Below, one piece after another: positions 23,424 through 33,440 of a stretch of 64,000 nt of DNA. Each line of letters opens with the position of its first letter. The first letter of the stretch is position 1. Source of the DNA: Toxorhynchites rutilus septentrionalis. Its lineage: Eukaryota; Arthropoda; Insecta; Diptera; Culicidae. The stretch spans positions 50,986,393 to 51,050,392 of the forward strand of contig NC_073746.1 of assembly GCF_029784135.1 (NCBI RefSeq), in the 5' to 3' direction. Both the position numbers and the translations under genes were made by a program. The notes under the pieces were generated by a model. That model ran no database searches. It saw only the letters and a list, made by a program, of their open reading frames with translations, and was not told the origin of the DNA.

Positions 23424-26400
23424 TTCAGCGCAAGAGGTCAAGGAATTGACCACTGTAATACAGTGGAATTGCAGAAGCATCATCCCTAAACTAGACCAAT
23501 TTAAATTTTTAGTTCACAGTTCTAACTGTGATGTATTTTCTCTCTGTGAAACATGGCTTTGTTCAGCCGACGAGCTGAATTTTCACGATTTCAACATTAT
23601 TCGCCTAGATCGTAACGACTCGTTTGGTGGCGTACTATTGGGGATCAAAAAACGTCACTCCTTCTATAGAGTCACTATCCCATCGATTACAGGCATTGAA
23701 GTTGTCGCTTGCCAGATACAAATCAATGGCAAAGAACTCTGCATTGCCTCGATATATATTCCTCCCAGGACTACGGTAGACCGCCATCAGTTCTTTGATA
23801 TTATCGGGGCATTGCCGGAGCCGCGATTAATCTTAGGTGACTTCAACTCCCATGGAACAGCATGGGGGTCACTCTACGATGACAACCGTGCCACGTTGAT
23901 TTATGATCTGTGCGACAACTTCAACATGACAGTTTTAAATACTGGGGAAGCAACTAGGATAGCCAACCCTCCTGCACGGGCAAGCATGCTAGACATATCT
24001 CTCTACTCTTCTTCATTATCCCTGGATTGCACATGGATGGTAATCCAAGATCCCCACGGTAGTGATCACCTACCAATAATTTTATCGATTGCCAATGAAT
24101 CAAAACGTAGTGAGTCAATCGATATTGCGTATGACCTCACGAAGAATATTGACTGGAGAAAATTTGCAGAATTAATATCTGAAGCAATCATTTCGATGCA
24201 TGAACTTCCTCCCCTTGAAGACTATAATTTTATATCAAGTTTGATTTACGATAGCGCACTTCAAGCTCAAAAGAAACGTGTACCGGCTACCACTTTCCGA
24301 CGTCGTCCTCCATCACTTTGGTGGGACAGGGAGTGTTCAAAGGTCTACCTTGAAAAATCATCCGCTTTCAAAAAATTCAGGAAAACTGGATTAGTGGAAT
24401 GGTTTCGAAAGTACCAAGCTCTAGAAGCCAAACTGAAAGGTCTGATTAAAGCAAAAAAAGCGTGGATATTGGCGGAAATTCGTCAATGGTTTGTCAAGGG
24501 AGACCGCTATGAGTACTCTTTGGAATACGGCTAGGAGAATGCTTGGCTGGAACCATACCAATGAAAGTGAGGAATACTCTGACCGTTGGATTTTCAAATT
24601 TGCAAGGAAGGTTTGTCCTGATTCTGTTCCTGCACAAAGTGTCGTACGCGATATTCCGCTCCAACGCGATTATGAGAATTTTTCGATTGTAGAATTCTCA
24701 ATTGCCCTCCTCTCATGTAACAATTCAGCTCCGGGGTCGGACAAGATTAAATTCAGCTTGTTGAAGAATCTTCCCGACTTGGCAAAACAGCGTTTGCTGA
24801 ACTTGTTCAACAAGTTTCTGGAGCTGAATATTGTCCCACATGACTGGAGGCAAGTGAGAGTGATAGCCATACGAAAACCCAACAAGTCGGCTTGCGATCA
24901 CAACTCGTATAGGCCGATTGCAATGTTATCCTGTATTCGTAAATTGTTAGAGAAAATGATTCTACTTCGTTTGGACAAGTGGGTTGAAGCGAACAATTTG
25001 CTGTCAAATACGCAGTTTGGCTTCCGCCGAGGTAAAGGGACGAACGATTGTCTGGTGCTGCTATCTTCTGAAATCCAAATCGCATTTGCTCGCAAAGAAC
25101 AAATGGCTTCCGTTTTCCTCGATATCAAAGGGGCATTTTATTCAGTTTCCATGGAAATTCTCTCAGAGAAGCTTCATAATCGTGGACTTTCACCAATTCT
25201 GAATAATTTCCTGTACAATATACTGTCAGAAAAGCACATGAATTTCCCTCATGGCAACTCAAAATCTTCTCGTTACAGTTTTATGGGCCTACCGCAAGGC
25301 TCCTGCCTAAGCCTCCTCTTGTACAGTTTTTACGTCAATGATATGGATGATTGTCTAACTAGAGACTGCACACTGAGACAACTTGCAGACGATGGAGTTG
25401 TTTCCATCACGGGTACTAATCCCGTCGCTCTGCAAAAGTCGTTGCAAGATACCATGAACAATCTGTTCACGTGGGCCCTCAAGCTGGGTATCGAATTCTC
25501 TACGGAGAAAACTGAAATGGTCGTTTTTTCTAGGAAGCACAAACCCGCCCAATTCCAGCTTTACCTATCCGGCAAAACGATCCAACACTCTATGTTTTTC
25601 AATTACCTGGGTGTATATTTTGATTCTAAGTGTATCTGGGGGAGACACATTGCGTATTTGAAACAGAAATGCCAGCAAAGAATCAATTTTCTCCAAACAA
25701 TTACCGGAACATGGTGGGGTGCCCATCCAGGAGACCTCATTCAGATGTACAAAACAACGATATTGTCATTGTTAGAATATGGCAGTTTTTGCTTCTGATC
25801 AGCTGCCAGGATTCATATTCTCAAGCTGGAGAGGATACAATATCGTTGCTTGCGTATAGCCATGGGGTGTTTGCATTCGACACATACGATGAGTCTCGAA
25901 GTTTTGGCAGGAGTACCCCCGCTTACTCTTCGGTTCACAGAATTATCCTACAGATTTCTCATCCGTTGCAAGATCATGAATCCATTGGTGATTGATAACT
26001 TCGAAAATCTACTACAACTGTGAGGAGTCAAGTTTTATGTCTTTATACCATGAGTACCTTACCCACAACGTGCACCCTTCACCAGGCATCTTCAACCAAG
26101 TTTGCTTCCCATACTTTTGCAATTCCTCTGTCATTTTTGATCTGTCCATGCGACAAAAAAATCCATGGAATACCAGATCACCTACGCTCCAATGTTATTC
26201 CGTCGATATTTTCGGAAAAATATGGAAAAGTTGGATTTGATAAAATGTTCTTTACTGACGGTTCATACATAAACGGGTCCACTGGCTTCGGCATCTTCAA
26301 TGAAAATTCCAGTGCCTCTTTCAAACTCAAAGATCCTTGTTACGTGTATGTCGCTGAAATGGGTGCGATATACTATGCTCTAGGGATCATTGAAACACTG

Positions 26401-27082
26401 CCCATCGACCATTATTTTATTTTTTCAGACAGTCTCAGCTCAATAGAGGCAATCCGCTCAATGAAAGTTGATAAACGCTCATCTTATTTCCTAACAAGAA
26501 TAAGACATCTATTGAGTGTTTTGGTCGAAAAATTATTCAAGATTACCTTAGCATGGGTTCCCTCTCATTGCTCGATTCCGGGGAATGAGAAAGCGGACTC
26601 GCTAGCTAAGGTGGGCGCTTCAGAAGGCACACTTTTTGAAAGGCAAATTGCCAATAATGAATTTTTTCACATTCCTCGTCAGGACACACTCGTTAGTTGG
26701 CAGCGCATGTGGAGTGGAGATGAGTTCGGTCGTTGGTTACACACGATTATCCCTAAGGTCTCGACGAGGGCATGGTTCAAGGGATTGAATATAGGTCGTG
26801 ATTTCATTCGCGTGATATCTCGGCTTATGTCCAATCACTACAACCTAAACGCGCATCTCTATCGCATTGGGCTCGCAGCAAACAATCTTTGTGATTGTGG
26901 CGATGGCTATCACGACATCGAGCATGTTGTCTGGTCGTGTATCCGGTTCCATGCTGCTCGCTCTCAGCTCTCTAGAGCACTGAGAGCACGAGGCAGACAA
27001 TCGGGATATCTTAGGTAGCCGTGATCCTGATCTTCTACTTCATCTATACCTGTTTCTCAGAAACGCCGATGTCAACGTTTAA
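23416..27082 (+). pseudogene. ORF2 of the I-clade element: endonuclease, reverse transcriptase, RNase H; broken
   Basis: ORF2 begins at ATG 23416. The apurinic-type endonuclease (about 23450-24110) keeps VIQWNCRS, LGDFNSHGTAWGS and the GSDHLPI catalytic block. A one-base slip near 24490 moves into the reverse transcriptase. There NSYRPIAMLS, QFGFRRGKGT, FLDIKGAFYSVS, GLPQGSCLS and LADDGVV are readable, with LADD in place of the usual YADD. A TGA at 25796 follows GSFCF, and frame changes occur near 26020, 26157 and 27000. RNase H (about 26240-26620) has all four acidic sites: FFTDGSY, AEMGAIYYAL, FSDSLSS and NEKADSLAK. A Cys/His motif (CDCGDGYHDIEHVVWSC) is near the end, which is NADVNV followed by TAA. 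The element would copy its RNA into nicked chromosomal DNA; this copy cannot. Confidence 0.87.
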
Positions 27083-27750
27083 TGATGTTTCCTTCGTTGT
27101 GGCCCTGTTTCATATCCCTCCTATCCGATCTATAAACTTTTACTTAGTCGCGGCAATATATACACACACTCTTTACAGATACACGGGCCAAAGGTTGTGC
27201 AGTCCACTGATGATTCAACAAGAGCCAAAGGTTATACCGCTCATGACAACTCTACACGAGCTGATGATTGCGCCGGCTAGTGACCATTCTATCCTGGATT
27301 CCTCGAGTCAAGAAGACGCACCACGCTAGATATGGGGTACATACTAGGGGGGCGTTGCTGATTAATGGTCAGCTGCATCCCAATAGGAAGTATCCCTTGT
27401 CGGGCACACGTACAGAGCATTGGAGACAGCAACATCCCAATTACGAGAACACTTGTAATACTAACCTCGAGCCGACCGCGAGTAATCGGTTACATATTAC
27501 TAACATAGATAATAAGAAAAACTGTCAAAATATTAAACTCCGGCCCCGTCAGGCTAACGCCATATGAGCCTTGATAAAAATATATATTTTGGAAAAAAAA
27601 ATAAAAAATTAAGTGATGTCTGTCTGTCTTTCTGATTGACTCGTGGACTCGTGGACTCGATGGACTCGTGAAACTACTGAACCGATCGACATGAAAAATG
27701 GAATGTAAGAGTATTTGGGGCCAAGGTAGGTTTTCATGACAGTTTGAGAA

Positions 27751-28400
27751 CCATACAAATGAAACACGAATTTCTACATTACTCGAGATTTAATCAAGCA
27801 AATGCAACCAAATTAGGCATGTGGAGGTTTAAGGGTACAATAAATGATTCTATGGTGGTTAGATACACCTCCCCCTTCTCCAAGGGGGGGCTGCCATACA
27901 AATGAAACACTAATTTCTGCATTACTCGAGAATTAATCAAGCAAATGAAACGAAATTTGGCATGTGGAGGTTTAAGAATGCAATAAATGTTTCTATGGTG
28001 GTAAGACACTCCACCCCCCTCTCTAAGGAGGGCTGCAATACAAATGAAACACAAATTCCTGCTTTACTCGAGAATTAATCAAGCAAACGAAACCAAATTT
28101 GGCATGTGGAGGGTTTAGGGTGCAAAAAATGATTCTATTGTGGTTATATATACCTCCCCCTCTCTTAGAGGGGGGGGAGGTGGGCTGCCATACAAAAGAA
28201 ACACAAATTTCTATATAACTCGAGAACTAATCAAGCAAACGGAACCAAATTTGGCATGTGGAGGTTTTAGGATGCAATAAATGTTTCTATGGTGGTTCGA
28301 CACTCCTCCCCCTCGGGTGGGCTGTCATACAAACGAAAAACAAATTTCTGCATAACTCGAGAACTAATCAAGCAAATGGAGCCAAATTTAGCATGTGAAG
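27751..28400 (+). repeat. Minisatellite, five units of about 140 bp
   Basis: Units start near 27751, 27894, 28036, 28188 and 28325 with CATACAAATGAAACACAAAT or close variants. Each contains TCAAGCAAATG, TTGGCATGTGGAGGTTT, GCAATAAATG and a G/C-rich stretch of C and G runs. It is preceded (27617-27750) by a block with repeated ACTCGTGGACTCG. It ends about 220 bp before the CTAG terminus at 28651. Single monomers occur at 5330-5450 and 36560-36720. Confidence 0.85.
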
Positions 28401-28621
28401 TTTTTTTGGGGCACGAAACGTTTCAAGTGGTTGAAAAATCTTGAACGGGAATTGTGTCTGGAGATAATCTGATATTATAATGATGAGTTTTAGTAGAAGT
28501 ACTAGGAATTTTTTAGTAAAAGGTAAATTCAACGGGGTTGACTAAAAGACTCCAATAGGAATTGGACATGAATCATGAAACATGAATGTTTGAAGGTATT
28601 GATAACAAAAAAACAAATTTT

Positions 28622-28651
28622 GGGCGGGACGAAGTTTGCCGGGTCAGCTAG
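28622..28651 (+). repeat. Terminal repeat ending GCCGGGTCAGCTAG
   Basis: This is the inverse partner of 19401-19430 (for example GACGAAGTTTGCCGGGTCAG against the inverse of CTGACCCGGCGAACTTCGT). It closes the minisatellite-bearing block. The Helitron-like assignment rests on the CTAG end and the architecture only; no Rep/helicase protein is present. Confidence 0.5.
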
Positions 28652-28659
28652 TGTGGAAT

Positions 28660-30215
28660 AAAATTGCCGCTCAGTAAAACAGAGTATTCGGAGTGTTGTA
28701 TGGAGAAAAGTTCGCGATTTCGTAAAAAAAAAATCATAATTCGTTTCAATATCTTATGTTTTAAGTGTAATTAATATCATTCACTTTGTCTCCTTCACTT
28801 TTCAATCTCATAAAAATCCAAAGAGATATAGCTGACTTTATTACTCCGAATTCTAAGTGAGCCATTTCCATTTAAAAAATCCCCGGAATCAGTGGTCGCG
28901 AATTACCAGAACTTCTCTACTAAGAAAACGAGGTACACTACCAGAATATCCAGGACATCTACATTTCATATAGGTAGACGTGCTATCCTTTGTAATGGAT
29001 GAGAGAAAATTGGACAAAATGTGATGAACCGCTCAACAATTCGTAAAAAAATCCATCTTGGACAAAATGAAACGACTGTAACGAGAAATTACCTAATGAA
29101 AAAAGATTAAATTTTCAAGATTGAACTAGCTACGGATTATAAATTCGATTTGTGAAATGGTTCAACTTATATAAGAAAGGAAGCTTGGGTGTTGTACGAC
29201 GAATGAAAAAATGAAATGTTAGGATATACAGTTCAAGCCTCGAAGCGGAAATTTGAAGTAATTCTGAATAATTCATAAAAAGATTTGATTAGTTGTAGGA
29301 AATTGTTAATGCTATTCATTAACGTGAACGATACAATATTAATTTTAAAGGAATGTTATTCAGAACAATACAGTAAACAATTATTTCCTAAAATGTCGCT
29401 AAACCCAGCATATCAAACACCGCACTACACTTTTCGTCCGTTGATTGGCAGTGGTAAACGTTTCCCGGAAAACTCCAGATGCTGCGAGACTGGTGCAGAG
29501 ATTGGGAGTAGTCCCTACTCCTCGCGGGGTCGGTAGAGTCGGCTGATACGGGGGGAGGTGGATGTTCTGCACTCAATAATCATCGATAGGCGCCAGAGTG
29601 GCGCCCCTTTAGTAGGAGACTAAACAAATAAAAAGCAGCTGAGGATGACAACAACAACAGCCAATAGCAACTGCCATGGGGTGCGACCATTACCAGAGCA
29701 CACTGAATCGTAGATCCTGTGGCGGAAAATGGTATCGCTAGGTATGCTGCCAGACAGAGATGAAGACATGCTAGGAGGAGGAAACGCTTTTCATCCGAAG
29801 CGGACGTTTTGGACGGAGAGTAGGGTGAGAACCAAGCTCGGTTGTGGATGATTTAATGCGTTTGTCGTGAGGGTGTGGGGGCTAGTACAGAATAGCTTTT
29901 GTAGATCTATATTCACTTGACAGTGGCGCAAATGCTGAGGAGGAAGTGTAATGTGAAAACATAGTTTCGGTTGCTTGCCTCTGTAGCACAGAGAAACAAC
30001 CTTACAGTCAGATGAATTATGACGACAAACGTTTTCAATATAAATTAACAATGGTACTTCAGATTTTTCTTCAGTTATTAGGGTTTGTTTCTTTTCTCGT
30101 TCACCCGATTTCTCTTATTCTTGTACCTGTGCACTTAATTTACCCAGCAAAACAGCTGTGTGACATGAAATTTAAATTAGTTACCTACGTGGGGTAGATA
30201 TTTCCCGTACATATT
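28660..30215. other. Upstream region of the ZAD gene
   Basis: No transposon is recognised. The part nearest the gene (29400-30000) is GC-richer, with GGCGCCAGAGTGGCGCC, an 18-base near-palindrome, at about 29591-29607. Open frames of 60-86 codons have no domains. Regulatory sequence for the downstream gene is the most economical reading. Confidence 0.4.
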
Positions 30216-30219
30216 TGAC

Positions 30220-30254
30220 ATAAATACTCTATCGAATATCTCCGTTCATCAGTA
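30220..30254 (+). promoter_or_regulatory. Core promoter: TATA box and TCAGT initiator
   Basis: ATAAATA starts at 30220 and the arthropod initiator TCAGTA spans 30249-30254, with its A (+1) at 30251. The TATA start is thus at -31, the canonical distance. Transcription from here gives an 89-base leader without an intervening ATG before the start codon at 30340. Confidence 0.6.
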
Positions 30255-30339
30255 ATCAATCAACCAGTAGCAGAAAGAAGCAAGCAAATTGAGGGTGGAG
30301 ATAATTTCTCAAAACAAAAACGAAAGTTTAGTTCAGAAC

Positions 30340-30936
30340 ATGAAGCAATCGACACTCGAACATATCAAACCTAGTCGCTCGATACGAGACCATCAGGTCT
30401 GTTCCGCTCAGGTGTGTCGCGTATGTTTACGAAACGAGAAGCTAGTGGATGTACGTAACGATCCGGAAATTCGCAAACAATTGGTCGAATTCCTGGCCAG
30501 TAACGCGAACGTGGAGCGTAACCTTCCACTGTATCTATGTGTCGAGTGTAATATCAAACTGGAACTATGTGATCACTTCAAAAAGATGGGCGTTCATTCG
30601 ACAGCGTTGTTCAACTCATTCCGTCGATCTGGAGGGTTGTGGCCAGTTCCCGAGATGCATCAGGCTAACTACAAGCCATCATCAGCAAAGGTGCAGATAC
30701 AGATGCAGCGTCGTCGCAAGCAACTATCGCCGGTCAAGCGAAGACTTTTCGAGGAATCAACCAGTGAGGAGTCCGATTGCGAAGTTAGGGTGGCACCTCC
30801 TATGCAGATCGGTATTAAGGGAATCAGGATTGTTTTGCTACGTTTAGCAGAAATTATTTTGCGTGCACTTAAGGATAAAATTGATATGAAGATCAAAAAG
30901 ATTCAGAACAAAATTTGGAGATTTTTGCAGTGGTGA
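30340..30936 (+). CDS. Small ZAD-domain protein without zinc fingers
   Basis: A 198-codon intact frame. I chose ATG 30340 (context CAGAACATGA); upstream in-frame codons are TTG/GTG only. Residues 26-82 form a ZAD (zinc-finger-associated domain): C26-x2-C29 in CRVCLRNEK and C67-x2-C70 in LPLYLCVECNIKLELCDHF, the four zinc ligands at usual spacing. ZADs mediate protein dimerisation in insect nuclear factors and normally precede C2H2 fingers, but none follows here. Residues about 120-140 are strongly basic (RRRKQLSPVKRRLFEE, a likely nuclear signal), then an acidic SEESDCE patch. The last 45 residues form an amphipathic basic helix ending KIWRFLQW. The promoter lies 89 bases upstream and AATAAA 220 bases downstream. 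It may be a complete single-exon gene, or the first exon of a longer ZAD-C2H2 gene with retained intron sequence at its end. No fingers occur on this strand nearby. Confidence 0.75.
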   Translation: MKQSTLEHIKPSRSIRDHQVCSAQVCRVCLRNEKLVDVRNDPEIRKQLVEFLASNANVERNLPLYLCVECNIKLELCDHFKKMGVHSTALFNSFRRSGGLWPVPEMHQANYKPSSAKVQIQMQRRRKQLSPVKRRLFEESTSEESDCEVRVAPPMQIGIKGIRIVLLRLAEIILRALKDKIDMKIKKIQNKIWRFLQW

Positions 30937-31156
30937 AGACAAAAATTACATTACTTTTTATATAGTTTATATACGGTATACGATCTACATTTAAATGAAC
31001 TTTTCGTCCTAAAACACATACATATAGTTATACTCATACTCATAAAACATACGCTTCTGAGATTCAAATTTTTATTCAAGAATATTTCTATACCAATATT
31101 TATACCCTATTTGTTCATGAATATAAATCGTACGTCACCAAAAATTTCAACTCCAG

Positions 31157-31162
31157 AATAAA
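31157..31162 (+). terminator. Polyadenylation signal of the ZAD gene
   Basis: AATAAA (in CCAGAATAAATTG) lies 221 bases after the stop codon. It is the first canonical signal downstream and gives a transcript of about 0.9 kb from the predicted start. Confidence 0.45.
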
Positions 31163-31670
31163 TTGAGCTAACTAAAATTGTCCCAAGGTTTATTTTTTGA
31201 AAGAAAAATACAAGGAATATATAAAAAAATTGAATTGTACGTCTTTCATTACCTCTAAATTAATCTAGAATCAGGCTATGTTTGGTTTTTGAATATTCGT
31301 ACCTTCAAAATTTTTCGAAAATGAGTGATTTTGTGATTTTGACAGTACTAGAGTAATCAGAATCAATGTGTTTCTGATTCAATATTTCCACTAGTACTAG
31401 CAAATCGAAAGAATTAGCGCACTTTTTAGCATCGAAAGTGGAAACTGTGCGACATGAGACAATGTATATTACCCCTGACGAATCCCATGCCAACTCGGCT
31501 GACCATCGGCAGCACCATCTCAGATTCCAGTGAAACGTTGTGGGTGTAAAGACATTGGTAATTTAATCAACTTTACATACTTGAAACCTCCAAAAAAAGA
31601 ATAAAACTACTTTTTAAGAAGGGCCCAAATTTTTGCTTAATTTTTTACAAAAAAAATCTAACTTGAAACT
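31163..31670. other. Non-coding spacer
   Basis: AT-rich sequence with no recognised feature between the ZAD gene and the pogo-like repeat. Confidence 0.5.
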
Positions 31671-31673
31671 ATA

Positions 31674-33077
31674 CAGGGCGGTCTCGACAAAGACAGTCTC
31701 CAATTTCTTTTCACTGTATATAATCGAATCCAGTATATAGTCGAGTCACAAATAAATGTTTTGCTTGTTTTTTATACATATATTTTTCGTTTCTCTAATA
31801 TAAAAAAAAATATTGTAAATTTATCCTCTTAAAGTCAAAAAATACCATCTTACATGAAAAAAAAATAAATTTATCCAAAATATCATAGGAGGTGATAGAC
31901 GATCATAATTTATGCTAAAAATATTTCTACGTATATGATCGAATTTGAACAATGACAGAGTTATAGAATTTTTTTTATTGTTTTGGGCTCTGTTCGCCTC
32001 AAACTGGCTCTATATTAAAGAGTATGCAACGTCAGTATGCAAAGATGAAAAAATTTAGTACAGTATAAAGTAAAGAAAAACACCTAAATTAGTGGATACA
32101 AATAGCTTCACCGTGAGGTGATGTTCATGATCAGGCTCAGAGTAGGTGTGATAAATAACGGAACATATCGCCGGATCGGTTGGCCTTGGAGGAGTTTTTT
32201 CGGTTACCTTCTCAGGTTTCCCACTATTGAATCTCCGCCAACACGATTGAATTTCAATGAAAAGTACATGCGATGAATACTAGAATATATTAATATAATA
32301 TATTATATAAAATGTATCAATTTTACAGGTTTTCCTTCTCAGGATACCTAAAGATAATCTCTTCACATGAGATTTTTGGATATTTTTTTTTGTCGGAAGG
32401 TCAATTGTTCGCATTCACATAATCACATCACTTACCGCAGTGAATCCTGATTTTTCTTAACCATTCCCACTAACAACCATCCCTTCCTTGATAAACGCTA
32501 GGGAACCACGTTATAGAGGCGACTCTTCTGGCCTTCGGGCGGCGAATATCATACTAACATTCCTTCCCTTCCCCTGGTGACTGTAAGGACGTGGCCGGCG
32601 TCGTTATTGACCATTTAAAGTTCGAATCACCGAAAATTGCACAACGAGAATGATTTGCTAGTCCCAAGCGTCATTCTGAGTGTTCTTTGTGCAATTTGAT
32701 TGGTTCAGGTCAATCACGGAGACCAACTACGAATTATACAGTCTATCCAAGCTCAAGCTCTAAATTAGTGGATTCAAAAAGCATTTTGAAAGTGAAAAAC
32801 CTTCAAGGTGTTATGGTAAATTTTATTATTTCGCTGCGATATATATATTAGTTGTAAACCATTTCTGGTAAGAAGTCAATCAAAATCTTCAAAAATCACG
32901 ATTTTTACTCCACCGTTCTTATAATAGTCAATTAAATTCCACCTTAATGTTGAAATATTACATTTTTCTCTTAAAATTTAAAATTTAAAATAAGAAAAAT
33001 TTAAAATAAATTGTTGTTCAATCTGTATATAATCGAATCATATTTAATCGAGTCTGTATATAATCAAGTACGACCTG
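31674..33077 (+). mobile_element. Pogo/Tigger-like repeat, copy 2
   Basis: The ends are CAGGGCGGTCTCGAC (31674, after TA) and the inverse of CAGGTCGTACTTGAT (right end ACGACCTG at 33077, followed by TA). Sub-terminal phrases such as TGTATATAATCGAATC occur at both sides. It aligns with copy 1 at 10 kb and is interrupted by the retroposon at 32107-32759. No transposase is present. Confidence 0.65.
32107..32759 (+). mobile_element. Retroposon with a long target duplication
   Basis: The insert is flanked by CTAAATTAGTGGAT(A/T)CAAA followed by TAGC or AAGC (32084-32106 and 32760-32782), a 23-bp direct repeat with two or three mismatches. Its 3' half matches 51364-51925 closely and ends CAAGCTCAAGCTC. 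A long, variable target duplication and a short 3' repeat tail are typical of a 5'-truncated non-LTR retrotransposon or a SINE. No coding sequence is recognised, so the family is open. Confidence 0.65.
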
Positions 33078-33302
33078 TAGGAATTTTTTTGAATTTTAGT
33101 GCAAAAAATATCGAAAATATTATATTTAAAAATAAAAAATAAACATTTTAAAATTGAAACTCTTTAATCTCGAAAACGTATTTTTTAATATTCAAAAAAC
33201 ATACGTATAGCCGATACAATTACCAACAAGTCATCCATACATCGGAAGATGGGTACTTTTAAAGTACTACTACTTTTGAAAAAAATGTGTTTTACTTGTA
33301 GC

Positions 33303-33440
33303 CAGTGTTGCCACACAGAAATGTACAGACTTTTTCATTATGTTTGGTACAGATTCACAGATTTTCGTCAAAAAGTACAGATTGGTACAGATTTTTTCTA
33401 CGTGTGAAATTTCTCCCGAAATTTTTATTGAATTATAGTA
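33303..33440 (+). mobile_element. Terminal fragment of a hAT family
   Basis: CAGTGTTGCCACACAGAAAT is followed by repeated TACAGATT motifs. The same start and sub-terminal repeats characterise the elements at 42467-43468 and 43733-44884. The other end is not seen nearby, so this is a truncated piece. Confidence 0.55.

Larger units (their letters stand above)
21990..27610 (+). mobile_element. I-clade non-LTR retrotransposon, near full length, inactive
   Basis: Two partly overlapping reading regions, an ORF1 with CCHC knuckles and an ORF2 with endonuclease, reverse transcriptase and RNase H, are followed by a 3' region ending in an A-rich tail (about 27590-27610). RNase H in ORF2 together with zinc knuckles in ORF1 places it in the I group; MosquI-like elements of mosquitoes are plausible relatives. 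The 5' boundary is not placed, and I could not find a target duplication. A shorter relative lies at 55561-60285. Confidence 0.85.

Noticed and set aside
27794..28054. Minus-strand frame with repeated ALLREGGG-type peptide
   Set aside because: It is a translation of the minisatellite; the periodicity comes from the DNA repeat.
27751..28400. Regular repeats resembling a CRISPR array
   Set aside because: Units of about 140 bp diverge along their whole length without unique spacers, and the genome is animal.
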